Notes under the pieces: model-generated
What the model saw: the letters and a program-made list of their open reading frames with translations, nothing else
Database searches by the model: none
Told to the model about the DNA's origin: nothing
From: Lentimicrobiaceae bacterium
GTDB lineage: Bacteria; Bacteroidota; Bacteroidia; Bacteroidales; F082
Direction: 5' to 3'
DNA: 61,792 bases
NCBI GenBank assembly: GCA_015061295.1
Contig: SUWU01000012.1
Span: 1 to 61,792 of the forward strand
Shown here: one piece after another, positions 25,900 through 35,700 of the stretch
How positions within the stretch are numbered: the first letter of the stretch is position 1
Layout of the letters: every line of letters starts with the position of its first letter
Program-made: the position numbers and the translations under genes

Positions 25900-27807
25900 A
25901 TGGAAAATAACGAGTTGGATTTTGTAAACATACCTGTTTCAGAAGATTATAGCGAAGATAACATCAAGCACTTAGAGTGGAACGAACATATCAGGACGCG
26001 TCCTGGAATGTATATCGGCAAGGCTGGCGACGGCTCCGCTCATGATGACGGTATATATATCCTTCTCAAAGAAATAATCGACAACTGCATCGACGAGTAC
26101 GTCATGGGATTCGGCAAATCGGTGGAGATAAGCATCGTCGATGGCACAGTAAGAGTTCGCGACTACGGTCGTGGCATCCCTCTCGGGAGCCTCAGAAGCT
26201 GCGTCGGTCAGATGAATACTGGCGGAAAATACGACTCCAAAGCATTCAAGAAATCTGTAGGTCTCAACGGCGTCGGTACCAAAGCCGTCAACGCCACCTC
26301 TTCACATTTTAAGGCTCAGGCTTACCGTGATGGAAAGACAAAATATGTAGAATACTCAAAAGGCGTGCTTCTGAAAGAGACTGAAATCATTGATACCGAA
26401 GAGAAAAACGGCACAGAGATAACATTCACTCCCGACAAAGAGGTCTTTGGAAATTACCACTACATAATGGAATATGTCGAGGAGATGATTTGGAACTATG
26501 CCTTCCTCAACAGCGGCCTTGCCCTTTATGTCAACGGTCAGAAATATCAAGCCAAGAACGGCCTCTACGATTTGCTCATGCGTAAGATAGGCGGTAAAGA
26601 AGAGACATGCGCCTACCCTATCATACATATCAAAGAAGGTGACTTCGAATGCGCCTTCACCCATTCCAACTTGACATCTAACGAAGAATATTTCTCTTTC
26701 GCCAACGGTCAGTACAACCCTCTCGGTGGCACTCATCTAAACTCATTCCGCGAAGCGATAGCAAAGACCATCAGAGAGTTCTACAACAAAGATTATGAGA
26801 TATCCGACATCCGCTCATCGTTGGTGGCAGCCATCAGCATCAAGGTGATGAACCCTGAATATGAAGGACAGACCAAGACCAAGTTCAGCTCCACATTGAT
26901 GGAACCTGACGGCGTGACGATACGCGCTTATATCACCGACATCATAAAACGACATTTCGATAAGTTCTTACATATCAACTCGGAAGTAGCAGAAGCTCTC
27001 ATGCGCAAGATTCTCCAGAATGAGAAAGAACGTAAGGGCATGGCTAACATCAAGAAACTCGCTAAAGAAAGCGCTAAGAAGGTAAGCCTTAACAACAAGA
27101 AGCTACGCGAATGTCGTATTCATTATAACACAAATCACGAGAAGAGATTAGAGACGACATTATTTATCACTGAGGGCGACTCAGCATCGGGAAGCATCAC
27201 AAAGAGCCGCAACGCTCAGACGCAGGCAGTGTTCAGTCTTAGAGGTAAGCCTTTGAACTGCTTGGGACTGACGAAGAAAGTCGTCTATGAAAACGAAGAG
27301 TTTAACCTTCTACAGGCAGCGCTTAACATCGACGAGTCAATAGAAAATTTAAGATATAACAATATCGTCATAGCTACCGATGCCGATGTCGATGGTATGC
27401 ACATCAGACTCTTGATGCTCATCTTCTTCTTGCAATTCTACCCTGACGTGGTTCGCGACGGACACCTTTATATATTACAGACGCCGCTGTTCCGCGTGAG
27501 AAACAAGAAGAAAACCATCTACTGTTATTCCGACGAAGAGAGAATAGAGGCTATCAAGAGCTTAGGTACTAATCCTGAGATAACACGATTCAAAGGTCTC
27601 GGTGAGATCTCCCCCGACGAGTTCAGTCATTTCATAGGACCTAACATAAGATTGGAGCCTATCATCTTACGCCACGACTCCAGCATCTTAGAATTGTTGA
27701 GATTCTATATGGGAGGCAAGAACCCACCGGAGCGTCAGAAATATATCATCGATAACCTCAGAATGGAAGACGACACCAATATCGATTCATTGGAGTTGAT
27801 AGGATAA
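25900..27807 (+). CDS. parE: DNA topoisomerase IV subunit B (type IIA topoisomerase)
   Basis: ATPase and TOPRIM subunit that, with ParC, decatenates chromosomes. 635 residues. Visible: [12 protein letters not shown]-binding helix [16 protein letters not shown] with the catalytic Asp/Asn, [31 protein letters not shown], then [14 protein letters not shown] and DADVDGMHI. The QTKTKFSS form and short length fit ParE rather than GyrB. ParC usually follows in Bacteroidota; here the next gene is an unrelated convergent nitroreductase, so parC must be elsewhere. Confidence 0.9.
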   Translation: MENNELDFVNIPVSEDYSEDNIKHLEWNEHIRTRPGMYIGKAGDGSAHDDGIYILLKEIIDNCIDEYVMGFGKSVEISIVDGTVRVRDYGRGIPLGSLRSCVGQMNTGGKYDSKAFKKSVGLNGVGTKAVNATSSHFKAQAYRDGKTKYVEYSKGVLLKETEIIDTEEKNGTEITFTPDKEVFGNYHYIMEYVEEMIWNYAFLNSGLALYVNGQKYQAKNGLYDLLMRKIGGKEETCAYPIIHIKEGDFECAFTHSNLTSNEEYFSFANGQYNPLGGTHLNSFREAIAKTIREFYNKDYEISDIRSSLVAAISIKVMNPEYEGQTKTKFSSTLMEPDGVTIRAYITDIIKRHFDKFLHINSEVAEALMRKILQNEKERKGMANIKKLAKESAKKVSLNNKKLRECRIHYNTNHEKRLETTLFITEGDSASGSITKSRNAQTQAVFSLRGKPLNCLGLTKKVVYENEEFNLLQAALNIDESIENLRYNNIVIATDADVDGMHIRLLMLIFFLQFYPDVVRDGHLYILQTPLFRVRNKKKTIYCYSDEERIEAIKSLGTNPEITRFKGLGEISPDEFSHFIGPNIRLEPIILRHDSSILELLRFYMGGKNPPERQKYIIDNLRMEDDTNIDSLELIG

Positions 27808-27820
27808 AACCTCCACAAAA

Positions 27821-27856
27821 AAAAGACGCGAAAGAAAATCTTTCGCGTCTTTTTTA
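27821..27856. terminator. Bidirectional terminator, parE/nitroreductase
   Basis: GACGCGAAA (27825-27833), loop GAAAATC, TTTCGCGTC (27841-27849), flanked by A on the left and T on the right. It serves both converging genes. Confidence 0.85.
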
Positions 27857-27882
27857 TATAACTTTCGAAGATTGGATTGTTA

Positions 27883-28497
27883 TTAATATACGTTATACGA
27901 CACCTTATTTGGATCCCATTTGTCTTTAGGAGTATTGTCTCTCTCAGGATAGCCTATAACAATAGTGTTGAGAGGCATCACATTTTCTGGGAGTTGCAAT
28001 ATCTTCGAGATAGCCTCGCAGCGTTCTTTGATAGGATAAGAGCCTGTCCATACCGAGCCGAGACCCATGGCGTTGGCAGCGAGAAGTATGTTTTGTGTAG
28101 CGGCGGAGCAGTCCTGCACCCAATATTCCTGAGCTATTCCTTCTAAGGCTCTGCTGAGGTCGCCGCATACCACTATCGCCAAAGGAGCGTGAGCCGCCAT
28201 ACCAGCATTAGGATTAGCTTCAGAAAGAGCCTCGAGTTTTTGTTTGTCGGTGACAACGACGAAATGCCAAGGCTGTTTGTTCATCGCCGAAGGAGCCGCC
28301 ATGCCAGCGCGGAGCAGCTTCTCTATAGTAGCATCATCGACAGGCTTGTCTAAATAAGAACGTACAGAGACACGAGTTGCGATATTTTCTAATACGACAG
28401 TCTCTTTGCTGTCAGACTTCTGATTTGATGTACATGATGTTATCGTCATAACTGATAAGATTAAAAGTACGATGTAATAAATTCTTGTTGATTTCAT
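27883..28497 (-). CDS. Nitroreductase-family lipoprotein
   Basis: 204 residues. FMN-dependent nitroreductase fold: RVSVRSYLDKPVDDATIEKLLRAGMAAPSAMNKQPWHFVVV (binding-loop region), later AATQNILLAANAMGLGSVWTG and IVIGYPE. Unusually the N-terminus is a lipoprotein signal, with hydrophobic LLILSVMTITSC and lipobox Cys22. The enzyme should therefore sit on a membrane outside the cytoplasm, where an NAD(P)H supply is not obvious. It faces the acyltransferase gene divergently. Confidence 0.85.
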   Translation of the reverse strand: MKSTRIYYIVLLILSVMTITSCTSNQKSDSKETVVLENIATRVSVRSYLDKPVDDATIEKLLRAGMAAPSAMNKQPWHFVVVTDKQKLEALSEANPNAGMAAHAPLAIVVCGDLSRALEGIAQEYWVQDCSAATQNILLAANAMGLGSVWTGSYPIKERCEAISKILQLPENVMPLNTIVIGYPERDNTPKDKWDPNKVSYNVY

Positions 28498-28515
28498 AGT
28501 AAGTAATTTTTGTTA

Positions 28516-28523
28516 CAAAGATA
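28516..28523 (-). promoter_or_regulatory. -7 element of nitroreductase gene
   Basis: TATCTTTG on the minus strand, 18 bases before the start codon at 28497. Confidence 0.55.
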
Positions 28524-28582
28524 AGATTTTTGTCTTTTGCCTTAAAGTTTATTTAAACAAATGTAAAAAACATTGCAAACAA

Positions 28583-28612
28583 TTGGCTGAATTAAAAAAA
28601 AAATTATCTTTG
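28583..28612 (+). promoter_or_regulatory. Promoter of acyltransferase gene
   Basis: TTG (28583-28585), 19 bases, TATCTTTG (28605-28612). The transcript would start within about 10 bases of the ATG at 28627, so the mRNA is nearly leaderless. Confidence 0.7.
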
Positions 28613-28626
28613 CTTCTTTTAAGGAT

Positions 28627-29724
28627 ATGTTAGGGATTGAAGTTGACAATAAGCGCATCTTTGGATTAGATTTTCTGAGAGCATTTGCAATTTTTTGTGT
28701 AGTGCATGTACATGGTAGGCATCTCTTGAATGACTCTTATCTCAGTTTTTTGTCAGGAGTTCCATTACCTCATGGAGTTGACATTTTCTTCGTCATAAGC
28801 GGTTTCCTTATCGGAACATCATTCTTTTCATACGCTGATAAAAACGGCAGAGTCGATATTAGAAAGGTTCTGCGTTTCTATGGTCGTACAGCTTTGAGAA
28901 TATTACCGAATTATATTTTCATGATGATAGTATATTACATACTTGTCAGCACAGATATTGTCAATGGAGACATCAATAAATTCCCGTTATGGAGGTTCAT
29001 CACATTCACACAAAATATTTTCACTCCTTTTTACGGATTCTATTGGGAATCATGGTCATTATCAGTACAATGGTGGTTTTATATTATATTTCCATTATTG
29101 CTATTTATATTCTCTAAAAAAACAGATGTTAAGAAAGTAACTCCATATATATGTTTGTTTTTCATCATTAGTTCCTTCGTATTTCGTATCATAGTGTCAA
29201 ATCACGCCAGCGATGGATTCTGGTGGGATGTATGGATTCGCAAAACAGTGGCATCGCGTCTCGACAATATTTATATCGGAGTAATAGCTGCTTGGATACG
29301 GCATTACACTCCAAGCATCTGGAAATCACATTCAATAACATATCTAATTATAGGAATATTATTGATGATTGTGACATTCGTCTTGCCCCGACATTCTGGA
29401 ACATTCTACGCGAATGTTATATATCTAAGCATTGCACCAATTGCGATTGCCATGTGGCTTCCATATCTAACAAATATTAAAAGCTCAAAAACGGCAGTTG
29501 GTAAAACACTTTCCTATTTCAGCATTTTGTCATATGCTATGTTCCTAATCAACCTTATGGTTATACAAATCATCGACAAAAACTATTCAGAATTTTTCAA
29601 ACAGATTGGTGCATGCGGATACTTAATATATTGGTTTTTTGTGGTAATTGCCTCATATATTTTATATATTGTCATTGAAAAGCAATTTGTTAAAATAAGA
29701 GACAGGGTGATTAAATCTCGTTAA
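28627..29724 (+). CDS. Acyltransferase family 3 membrane protein
   Basis: 365 residues with about ten membrane helices. Family signature at the start: GLDFLRAFAIFCVVHVHGRH, with the catalytic-type His in the first helix pair, followed by VDIFFVISGFLIGTSFF. Such proteins (OafA/NodX-like) transfer acetyl or other acyl groups to sugars of O-antigen or exopolysaccharide. No polysaccharide genes are adjacent, so the acceptor is unknown. Confidence 0.9.
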   Translation: MLGIEVDNKRIFGLDFLRAFAIFCVVHVHGRHLLNDSYLSFLSGVPLPHGVDIFFVISGFLIGTSFFSYADKNGRVDIRKVLRFYGRTALRILPNYIFMMIVYYILVSTDIVNGDINKFPLWRFITFTQNIFTPFYGFYWESWSLSVQWWFYIIFPLLLFIFSKKTDVKKVTPYICLFFIISSFVFRIIVSNHASDGFWWDVWIRKTVASRLDNIYIGVIAAWIRHYTPSIWKSHSITYLIIGILLMIVTFVLPRHSGTFYANVIYLSIAPIAIAMWLPYLTNIKSSKTAVGKTLSYFSILSYAMFLINLMVIQIIDKNYSEFFKQIGACGYLIYWFFVVIASYILYIVIEKQFVKIRDRVIKSR

Positions 29725-29737
29725 CACGTAAGATCAC

Positions 29738-31123
29738 CTACTCCATCGCTCTCATCAACTTCCTAAATCTCAACAAAAATAATGTCGCTGCTAAGATAAG
29801 TCCCGCCATGAAACCTCCGACAATGCCGATGGCTCCGAGACCGAGAGGAAAACCGAGCATGTAACCTACAGGTATCTCTACTAAGATGTAACATATTAAG
29901 GCATAATACATAGGACGTTTTACGTCGGTGAGTCCACGCAAGGCTCCGAGTGCCGTGACCTGTGTTCCGTCGAAGATCTCAAAAAGCGCAACGACCATAA
30001 ACAGCTTCGTCGCTATGGCGATGACATCTTTGTCAGTGCTGAAGATACGTGCTAAGAACTCTCCTCCGAAAGCATATAACAAAGCGAAACATATCATTAC
30101 AGCAATACCGAGATGTATGGCTGAATAAGCGTGATTCTTAATAGAATTAATATCTCTCCTACCATAATCGTGAGAGACGAGAATGGTAGAAGCCGATGCT
30201 ACACCATTAGCGATCATAAAAGAAAATCCTATCATTGTCTGCGCTATCTGATTGGCGGCGAGCGTCTTCTCCCCTAACCATCCCATCATTATCGTCATGA
30301 AGGTAAGAGAGAAAAGCTCCAACGTCATCTGAGCTGCTATCGGAAAACCGACCTTTAATAAGTCGTAAAGTCGTAAAGTCGTAAAGTCGCAAAGTAAATT
30401 CTGACTTTGTCTTGGACTGTCAACATCTTGGTGACTCTGCGACTCTGCGACTCTGCGTCTTTTAAAGTACGGTTTAAATTCTTTCTTAATAAAAATTATG
30501 ATAATGAAAGCTATTGGCATCATGATTCGAGAGATGAGTGTTGCGACACCTGCGCCGGTGACACCGAGTTCCGGTAAGCCCATATATCCATAGATGAAAC
30601 CGACGTTGAGAAATATATTCAAGACATTACAACCTAACGTTATCAGCATCGAATAGAAAGTGTTGCCTAGTCCTTCTAAATATTGTTTGAATGTCAAGAA
30701 GATAAGATAAGGTATCAAGGAGATCGTCACGCTGTAATAGTAGCCGTCTAAAGCATCGAGGACTGACTGCGGCTGACCGAATAAACGTAGCATCGGGTTG
30801 ATAGCGAACAAAAGGCCACATAAAACAGCACTCATTATTATATTAAGTAACAATGAATTTCTAAAGAGCACATTACATTGCGACTTCTCATTTCTCGCGA
30901 AGTGGTATCCTGTCAGAGGAGTGAGAGCCATCGCGATGCCGAGACCAATCATAGTGATATTGGTTATGATGGCACTCGAGAGCGATACCGCCGAAAGCTC
31001 AACGGCACCCAATCTTCCCACCATGATAGTGTCCATCACTTGTACAAGTTGCTGTCCGGCAAACGACAATATCACCGGAAACGCAATGCGGAGATTTTCT
31101 GTGTAATACCTTTTTGCAATCAT
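29738..31123 (-). CDS. MATE family multidrug antiporter (2), with octamer insertion
   Basis: 461 residues, MatE fold. Start KRYYTENLRIAFPVILSFAGQQLVQVMDTIMVGRLG is typical of the NorM group. The central cytoplasmic loop between the two bundles (about residues 222-258) is an unusual low-complexity stretch, RRVAESQSHQDVDSPRQSQNLLCDF, encoded by tandem octamers CGCAGAGT and CGACTTTA. These repeats are of the spacer type seen elsewhere in the window. Expression may be set by a leader peptide and attenuator upstream (31159-31224). Confidence 0.88.
   Translation of the reverse strand: MIAKRYYTENLRIAFPVILSFAGQQLVQVMDTIMVGRLGAVELSAVSLSSAIITNITMIGLGIAMALTPLTGYHFARNEKSQCNVLFRNSLLLNIIMSAVLCGLLFAINPMLRLFGQPQSVLDALDGYYYSVTISLIPYLIFLTFKQYLEGLGNTFYSMLITLGCNVLNIFLNVGFIYGYMGLPELGVTGAGVATLISRIMMPIAFIIIIFIKKEFKPYFKRRRVAESQSHQDVDSPRQSQNLLCDFTTLRLYDLLKVGFPIAAQMTLELFSLTFMTIMMGWLGEKTLAANQIAQTMIGFSFMIANGVASASTILVSHDYGRRDINSIKNHAYSAIHLGIAVMICFALLYAFGGEFLARIFSTDKDVIAIATKLFMVVALFEIFDGTQVTALGALRGLTDVKRPMYYALICYILVEIPVGYMLGFPLGLGAIGIVGGFMAGLILAATLFLLRFRKLMRAME
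30360..30460. repeat. Two octamer arrays inside the MATE gene
   Basis: Plus strand: AGTCGTAA about four times (30361-30395), then GACTCTGC about three times (30433-30456). Units of eight bases are not a multiple of three, so gain or loss of one unit would shift frame in the middle of the gene. Confidence 0.85.
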
Positions 31124-31158
31124 ATCACTAACATTAGTCTTTCGTCATCAATCTTTGT

Positions 31159-31215
31159 CTATAAAAAAAACGTCTTGTTTGACCTTAACTCTTGAATAAA
31201 GAGGACGTCGGTCAT
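31159..31215 (-). CDS. Predicted 18-residue leader peptide of MATE gene
   Basis: ATG at 31215 opens an 18-codon frame (MTDVLFIQELRSNKTFFL) ending TAG at 31159, 35 bases before the MATE start. Its start codon lies in the 5' arm of the hairpin below and its last codons are the T run. Translation of this frame would open the hairpin. Prediction from sequence only. Confidence 0.4.
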   Translation of the reverse strand: MTDVLFIQELRSNKTFFL

Positions 31216-31224
31216 ACAAGACGT
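31170..31224 (-). promoter_or_regulatory. Attenuator hairpin upstream of MATE gene
   Basis: Minus strand ACGTCTTGTATGACC (31224-31210) pairs with GGTCAAACAAGACGT (31184-31170), 14 of 15 positions, followed by eight T: a terminator form located after the predicted promoter and before the gene. The loop contains a second hairpin (CTCTT/AAGAG) and a GACGTC that could pair with the arms instead. Confidence 0.55.
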
Positions 31225-31231
31225 GCGGGTG

Positions 31232-31239
31232 CAAAGATA
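31232..31239 (-). promoter_or_regulatory. -7 element of MATE leader transcript
   Basis: TATCTTTG on the minus strand. The start would fall at about 31225, right at the first base of the attenuator stem. No clear -33. Confidence 0.5.
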
Positions 31240-31295
31240 AGAAATAATTTATTTATATCTTTCATATGACTAAGAATTATCTGCAAAAAAATTGT

Positions 31296-31303
31296 TTACT
31301 TTG
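31296..31303 (+). promoter_or_regulatory. -7 element of CobW-type gene
   Basis: TTACTTTG (one base off TAnnTTTG), 27 bases before ATG 31331. Confidence 0.4.
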
Positions 31304-31330
31304 CATATTGAAATCATATATTTTTAAACA

Positions 31331-32551
31331 ATGAAAGAAACACCAATTTTACTTCTTACCGGTTATCTCGGTAGCGGAAAAACAACATTAGTAAACAACA
31401 TCTTAACAAACAAGAAAGGTATCAAATTCGCTGTCATAGTCAATGATATTGGCGAAGTGAACATCGATGCAGACCTCATACAGAAAGGCGGCGTCGTAGG
31501 TCAGAAAGACGACAGTCTCGTCGCTCTACAAAACGGTTGCATCTGCTGCTCCCTTCAATTCGACTTGGTGGAACAGCTCAGCGATTTGGTAAAAAGCAAC
31601 AAGTACGATTATATCGTCATCGAGGCAAGCGGCATCTGCGAACCTGAACCTATCGCTCGTACCATCGCCTCGATTCCTAATATGGATGAAAAATACAGCT
31701 TACACGGACTGCCGAAATTGGATTGCATCGTAACAGTGGTTGATGCCCTGAGAATGAAAAGTGAGTTTGAATGCGGCAATAAATTAGACAAGAACACTTT
31801 AGAAGAAGACGACATAGAAAACTTGGTAATTCAACAGATAGAATTCTGTAACATAGTCCTTCTTAATAAAGCTTCTGAAGTAAATCGCGACGACTTGAAC
31901 CGTATCAAATCTATCATCAATAATTTACAGCCTGGCGTTGAAATCATAGAATGCGACTACACCAATGTCGATTTTGAAAATATCTTAAATACTAACAAAT
32001 TCGATTATTATAAAGTGGCAGGTGCAGCAGGCTGGATTCGACATATTGAAGACAACAGTCATCATGAACACGAACATCATCATGAACATGAACACCATCA
32101 TCATGATGGAGAAGAGTGTCATGATGAGAACTGTCCTTGTCATCATCACCATCATCATGGTCACAGTCACGGCGATGAATATGGCATCAGCACTTTTGTA
32201 TATTACAGACGTCAGTCGTTCGACACTAATAAGTTCGACAGATATGTCACATCGAAATGGCCTGAGAATGTGATACGTGCGAAAGGTATCTGTTATTTCA
32301 GCGACAACCCTGACATGACATATCTCTTCGAACAAGCTGGCGTTCAAAAAAAATTGACGGAAGCCGGACTCTGGTTTGCCACCGCTCCACAAGATGAGTT
32401 CGAGGAATTGGTACGTCAAGACCCTAGTATATTAAAAGACTGGGACGAGAAATACGGCGACAGAATGGCGAAAATCGTTTTCATCGGACAACATTTAGAT
32501 ACGGAACAAATAAGCAAGGATTTAGACGATTGCCTCGTTGAGATCTTTTAG
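31331..32551 (+). CDS. CobW/COG0523 GTPase metallochaperone with His-rich region
   Basis: 406 residues. G3E GTPase: Walker A GYLGSGKTT (11-19), metal motif GCICCSLQ (CxCC), Walker B-like VIEASG, base-specificity NKAS. Between the GTPase and the CobW C-terminal domain there is an extreme His/Glu tract (about 244-280) with HHEHEHHH clusters, CHDENCPC and HHHHHHGHSHGDE, clearly for storing or binding Zn2+, Ni2+ or Co2+. Such proteins insert metal into client enzymes, often under Zn limitation. No Zur-type site was recognised upstream and the client is unknown. Confidence 0.9.
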   Translation: MKETPILLLTGYLGSGKTTLVNNILTNKKGIKFAVIVNDIGEVNIDADLIQKGGVVGQKDDSLVALQNGCICCSLQFDLVEQLSDLVKSNKYDYIVIEASGICEPEPIARTIASIPNMDEKYSLHGLPKLDCIVTVVDALRMKSEFECGNKLDKNTLEEDDIENLVIQQIEFCNIVLLNKASEVNRDDLNRIKSIINNLQPGVEIIECDYTNVDFENILNTNKFDYYKVAGAAGWIRHIEDNSHHEHEHHHEHEHHHHDGEECHDENCPCHHHHHHGHSHGDEYGISTFVYYRRQSFDTNKFDRYVTSKWPENVIRAKGICYFSDNPDMTYLFEQAGVQKKLTEAGLWFATAPQDEFEELVRQDPSILKDWDEKYGDRMAKIVFIGQHLDTEQISKDLDDCLVEIF

Positions 32552-32600
32552 AATTTGAAAATCTGAGAATCTAAGAAATTCAGGTTCTTGAATTGGGTTT
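32550..32600. repeat. Short-period repeat (GAGAATCT/GAAATTC)
   Basis: Imperfect copies of AATCTGAGAATCTAAG follow the CobW gene and form a weak inverted repeat with TTCTTGAATT. The rest of the spacer to 32725 is AT-rich with a possible TATTTTTG at 32675-32682 for the next gene. Confidence 0.45.
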
Positions 32601-32725
32601 ATTCTTTCGTAGAGATAATTCCCACTTTCGTAGAAAATATCTTATTCAACATTATCTGTTTGAACATTATGTTATATTTTTGTATTTGACAGTAGTGTCA
32701 AACATGATTGTAAAAACAACAAATA

Positions 32726-35700
32726 ATGTACAGAATAGGATTAGATATAGGCTCAACAACAGCCAAGATCGTCGCGATTGATAAGAACGACAATATCATT
32801 TATAACAAATATGAAAGGCATAACGCTCAGATGCTGAACGTTGTGCTTTCCTTTTTAAATGAACTGAAATATATTATCGGCGATGATGATATTAGTTTTA
32901 AAGTCAGCGGTTCCATCGGAATGGGTTTCGCCGAACGTTACGGCATTCCTTTCGTGCAAGAAGTCGTGGCAGCATCTAAAACGATACAACGTTTCTATCC
33001 TATCACCAACACCATGATAGACATCGGCGGCGAAGATGCCAAAATCGTCTTCTTTAAAAACGGCGACACCGACGAACTCAGAATGAACGGCAACTGCGCT
33101 GGCGGCACTGGAGCCTTCATCGACCAGATGGCGATACTGTTGGGAATAACAACTTCTGAATTAAACGACTTGGCTCTCAACGCTCAGAGCATCTATCCTA
33201 TCGCTTCACGCTGCGGAGTGTTCTGCAAGACCGACATTCAAAACCTCATCGCGAAAAACGTAAATCGAGAAGACATAGCGGCATCAATATTTCACGCAGT
33301 AGCAGTGCAGACAGTATCGACATTAGCTCACGGCATCGACATAAAAACCCCTATCCTATTCTGCGGCGGTCCTTTATCTTTTATCCCTGCTTTAAGAAAA
33401 GCATTCATCGACTACTTAGGCATAAATGAATCCGACATCATCATGCCCGAACATGGCGAACTTATAACAGCAACAGGAACTGCCTTGATGAAATCTAAAG
33501 AAGAACAGATTACCTCATTAAACAAGATTATCAATTTATTAAGTCAACATGACATTGTAACTACGAGACAACAGGTTAAGGGACTGAAGCCAATATTTGA
33601 AGATGCAGAATCTTATTCTTTGTGGAAAGAACGTATTTCTAAAAATAAATTAAGTAAAGCCAAATTAAGTAAAGGCAGGCATGATGCTTATTTAGGAATC
33701 GATTCTGGATCCACCACGACTAAGATTGTGGTTCTCAACGACAAGTCAGAATTACTATTTTCTTTTTATAAGAACAACGAAGGCAAGCCTATCGAGGCTG
33801 TCAAGGAAGGACTTTTGTTGTTGAAAGAAGAATGTGAGAGAAACGATGTCGAATTGATTTTCAGAGGCAGCTGCTCAACAGGTTACGGCGAAGATCTGAT
33901 GAAAGCAGCTTTCAAGTTAAATCACGGCATTGTGGAGACTATGGCGCATTATATAGCAGCGCGTCATTTAGACAAAGACGTCTCTTTCATACTCGACATC
34001 GGAGGTCAGGACATGAAAGCGATTTTCGTCAACAAAGGCATCATCGAACGGATAGAAATCAACGAGGCTTGTTCGTCGGGATGCGGCTCTTTCATAGAGA
34101 CCTTCGCTAAGAGTTTAGGGCACAGCACTTCCGACTTCGCATTGAAAGCCACCGAGTCAAAAACGCCATGCGACTTAGGAACACGATGCACCGTCTTCAT
34201 GAACTCTAAAGTGAAACAGGTACTTCGCGAAGGCGCTACCATCAACGACATCTCTGCCGGATTATCATATTCCGTAGTAAAGAACTGTCTTTATAAAGTC
34301 TTGAAAATAAAAGACATCTCAGCATTGGGAAATCATATCGTATTGCAAGGCGGCACCATGCGCAACGACTCCATCGTGAGAGCCTTTGAGATTTTATGCG
34401 AGAAAGAAGTCTCACGCTGCGACTATCCAGAACTTATGGGAGCTCTCGGATGCGCCTTGTATGCTATAAGTCAAAAGAATAACGAGACAAAAAGTCAACA
34501 AGTGGGTCTTGATGATTTATTAAATTTATCTTCTTACTCGACAAAGACGTTGAACTGCAAAGGATGTGAAAACAGTTGCGCTGTAAGATGTTACGACTTC
34601 GGTAACGGAAGAAGATATTTCTCTGGCAACAGATGCGAGAAACATTTCAGCAACGGAGAGTCTGCGAAGAAATCAGGACGTAATATGTATGAAATAAAAG
34701 AACGACTGTTGTTTTCAAATTCAACGCCAAAGTCAGAGTCTATACTAAGCATCGGCATTCCTCGTGTTCTTAATATGTTTGAAGAATATCCTTTCTGGCA
34801 CACCTTGTTCTCATCATGCGGAATAAAAGTTATTTTATCAAATCCATCAAATTATACAAATTACGAGAGAAACGTAAGAATGGTGATGTCGGATAATATC
34901 TGTTTCCCTGCCAAGTTGGTTCACAGTCACATAGAAGATCTTCAGAAACAAAATGTCGATAGGATTTTCATGCCTTTCGTGATTTATGAAAGCGACGACA
35001 AGAAACAGCAGAACTCTTACAACTGTCCCATCGTGACTGGATATTCTACCGTAGTAAAAAATGTTCAGCCGTCCGACATTCCCATCGACACTCCAACTAT
35101 AAGTTTCAAAGACAGAGAGATGCTTTTGAAACAATGCGAGGAATATCTTACATCATTATGCATAAACGATAAAACTATAGAGAAAGCATTTGTCGAGGCT
35201 GAAAAAGAATACCTTAACTTCAAGAAAGAATTGGTAAGACATAATGAAGAGATTTTAAGTTCAGCCACAAGAAACAACGAACTGACGATATTACTTGCAG
35301 GTCGTCCTTATCACAGCGACCCGCTCATACAACATAAAATTTCCAATATGCTCAGCGAGATGGGTATCAACGTCATCACTGACGATATTGTAAGAGATAA
35401 AGACGTGGAAATCAAGGACACACATTTTCTGTCGCAATGGTCATATCCGAACAGAATCATGAAAGCCGCGAAATGGACTGCGAAATATAACGAACAATCT
35501 ACGATGAACAATATACAGTTTGTTCAGATGACTTCGTTCGGGTGCGGTCCCGACGCATTCTTCATCGACGAGATAAGAGATTTATTGTTGAGAAATAATT
35601 GCACTTACACCTTATTGAAATTAGACGACATCAACAATATAGGCTCCATAAAACTCCGTGTCCGTTCTTTGGTAGAGAGTCTGAAATTAGCTAATAATGA

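Noticed and set aside
12131-31123. Two MATE genes as recent duplicates
   Set aside because: Their N-termini and loops differ strongly; they belong to different subgroups.
31985-32419. Minus-strand ORF of 144 residues, Met-rich
   Set aside because: It is the antisense of the His-codon tract of the CobW-type gene (CAT read as ATG).
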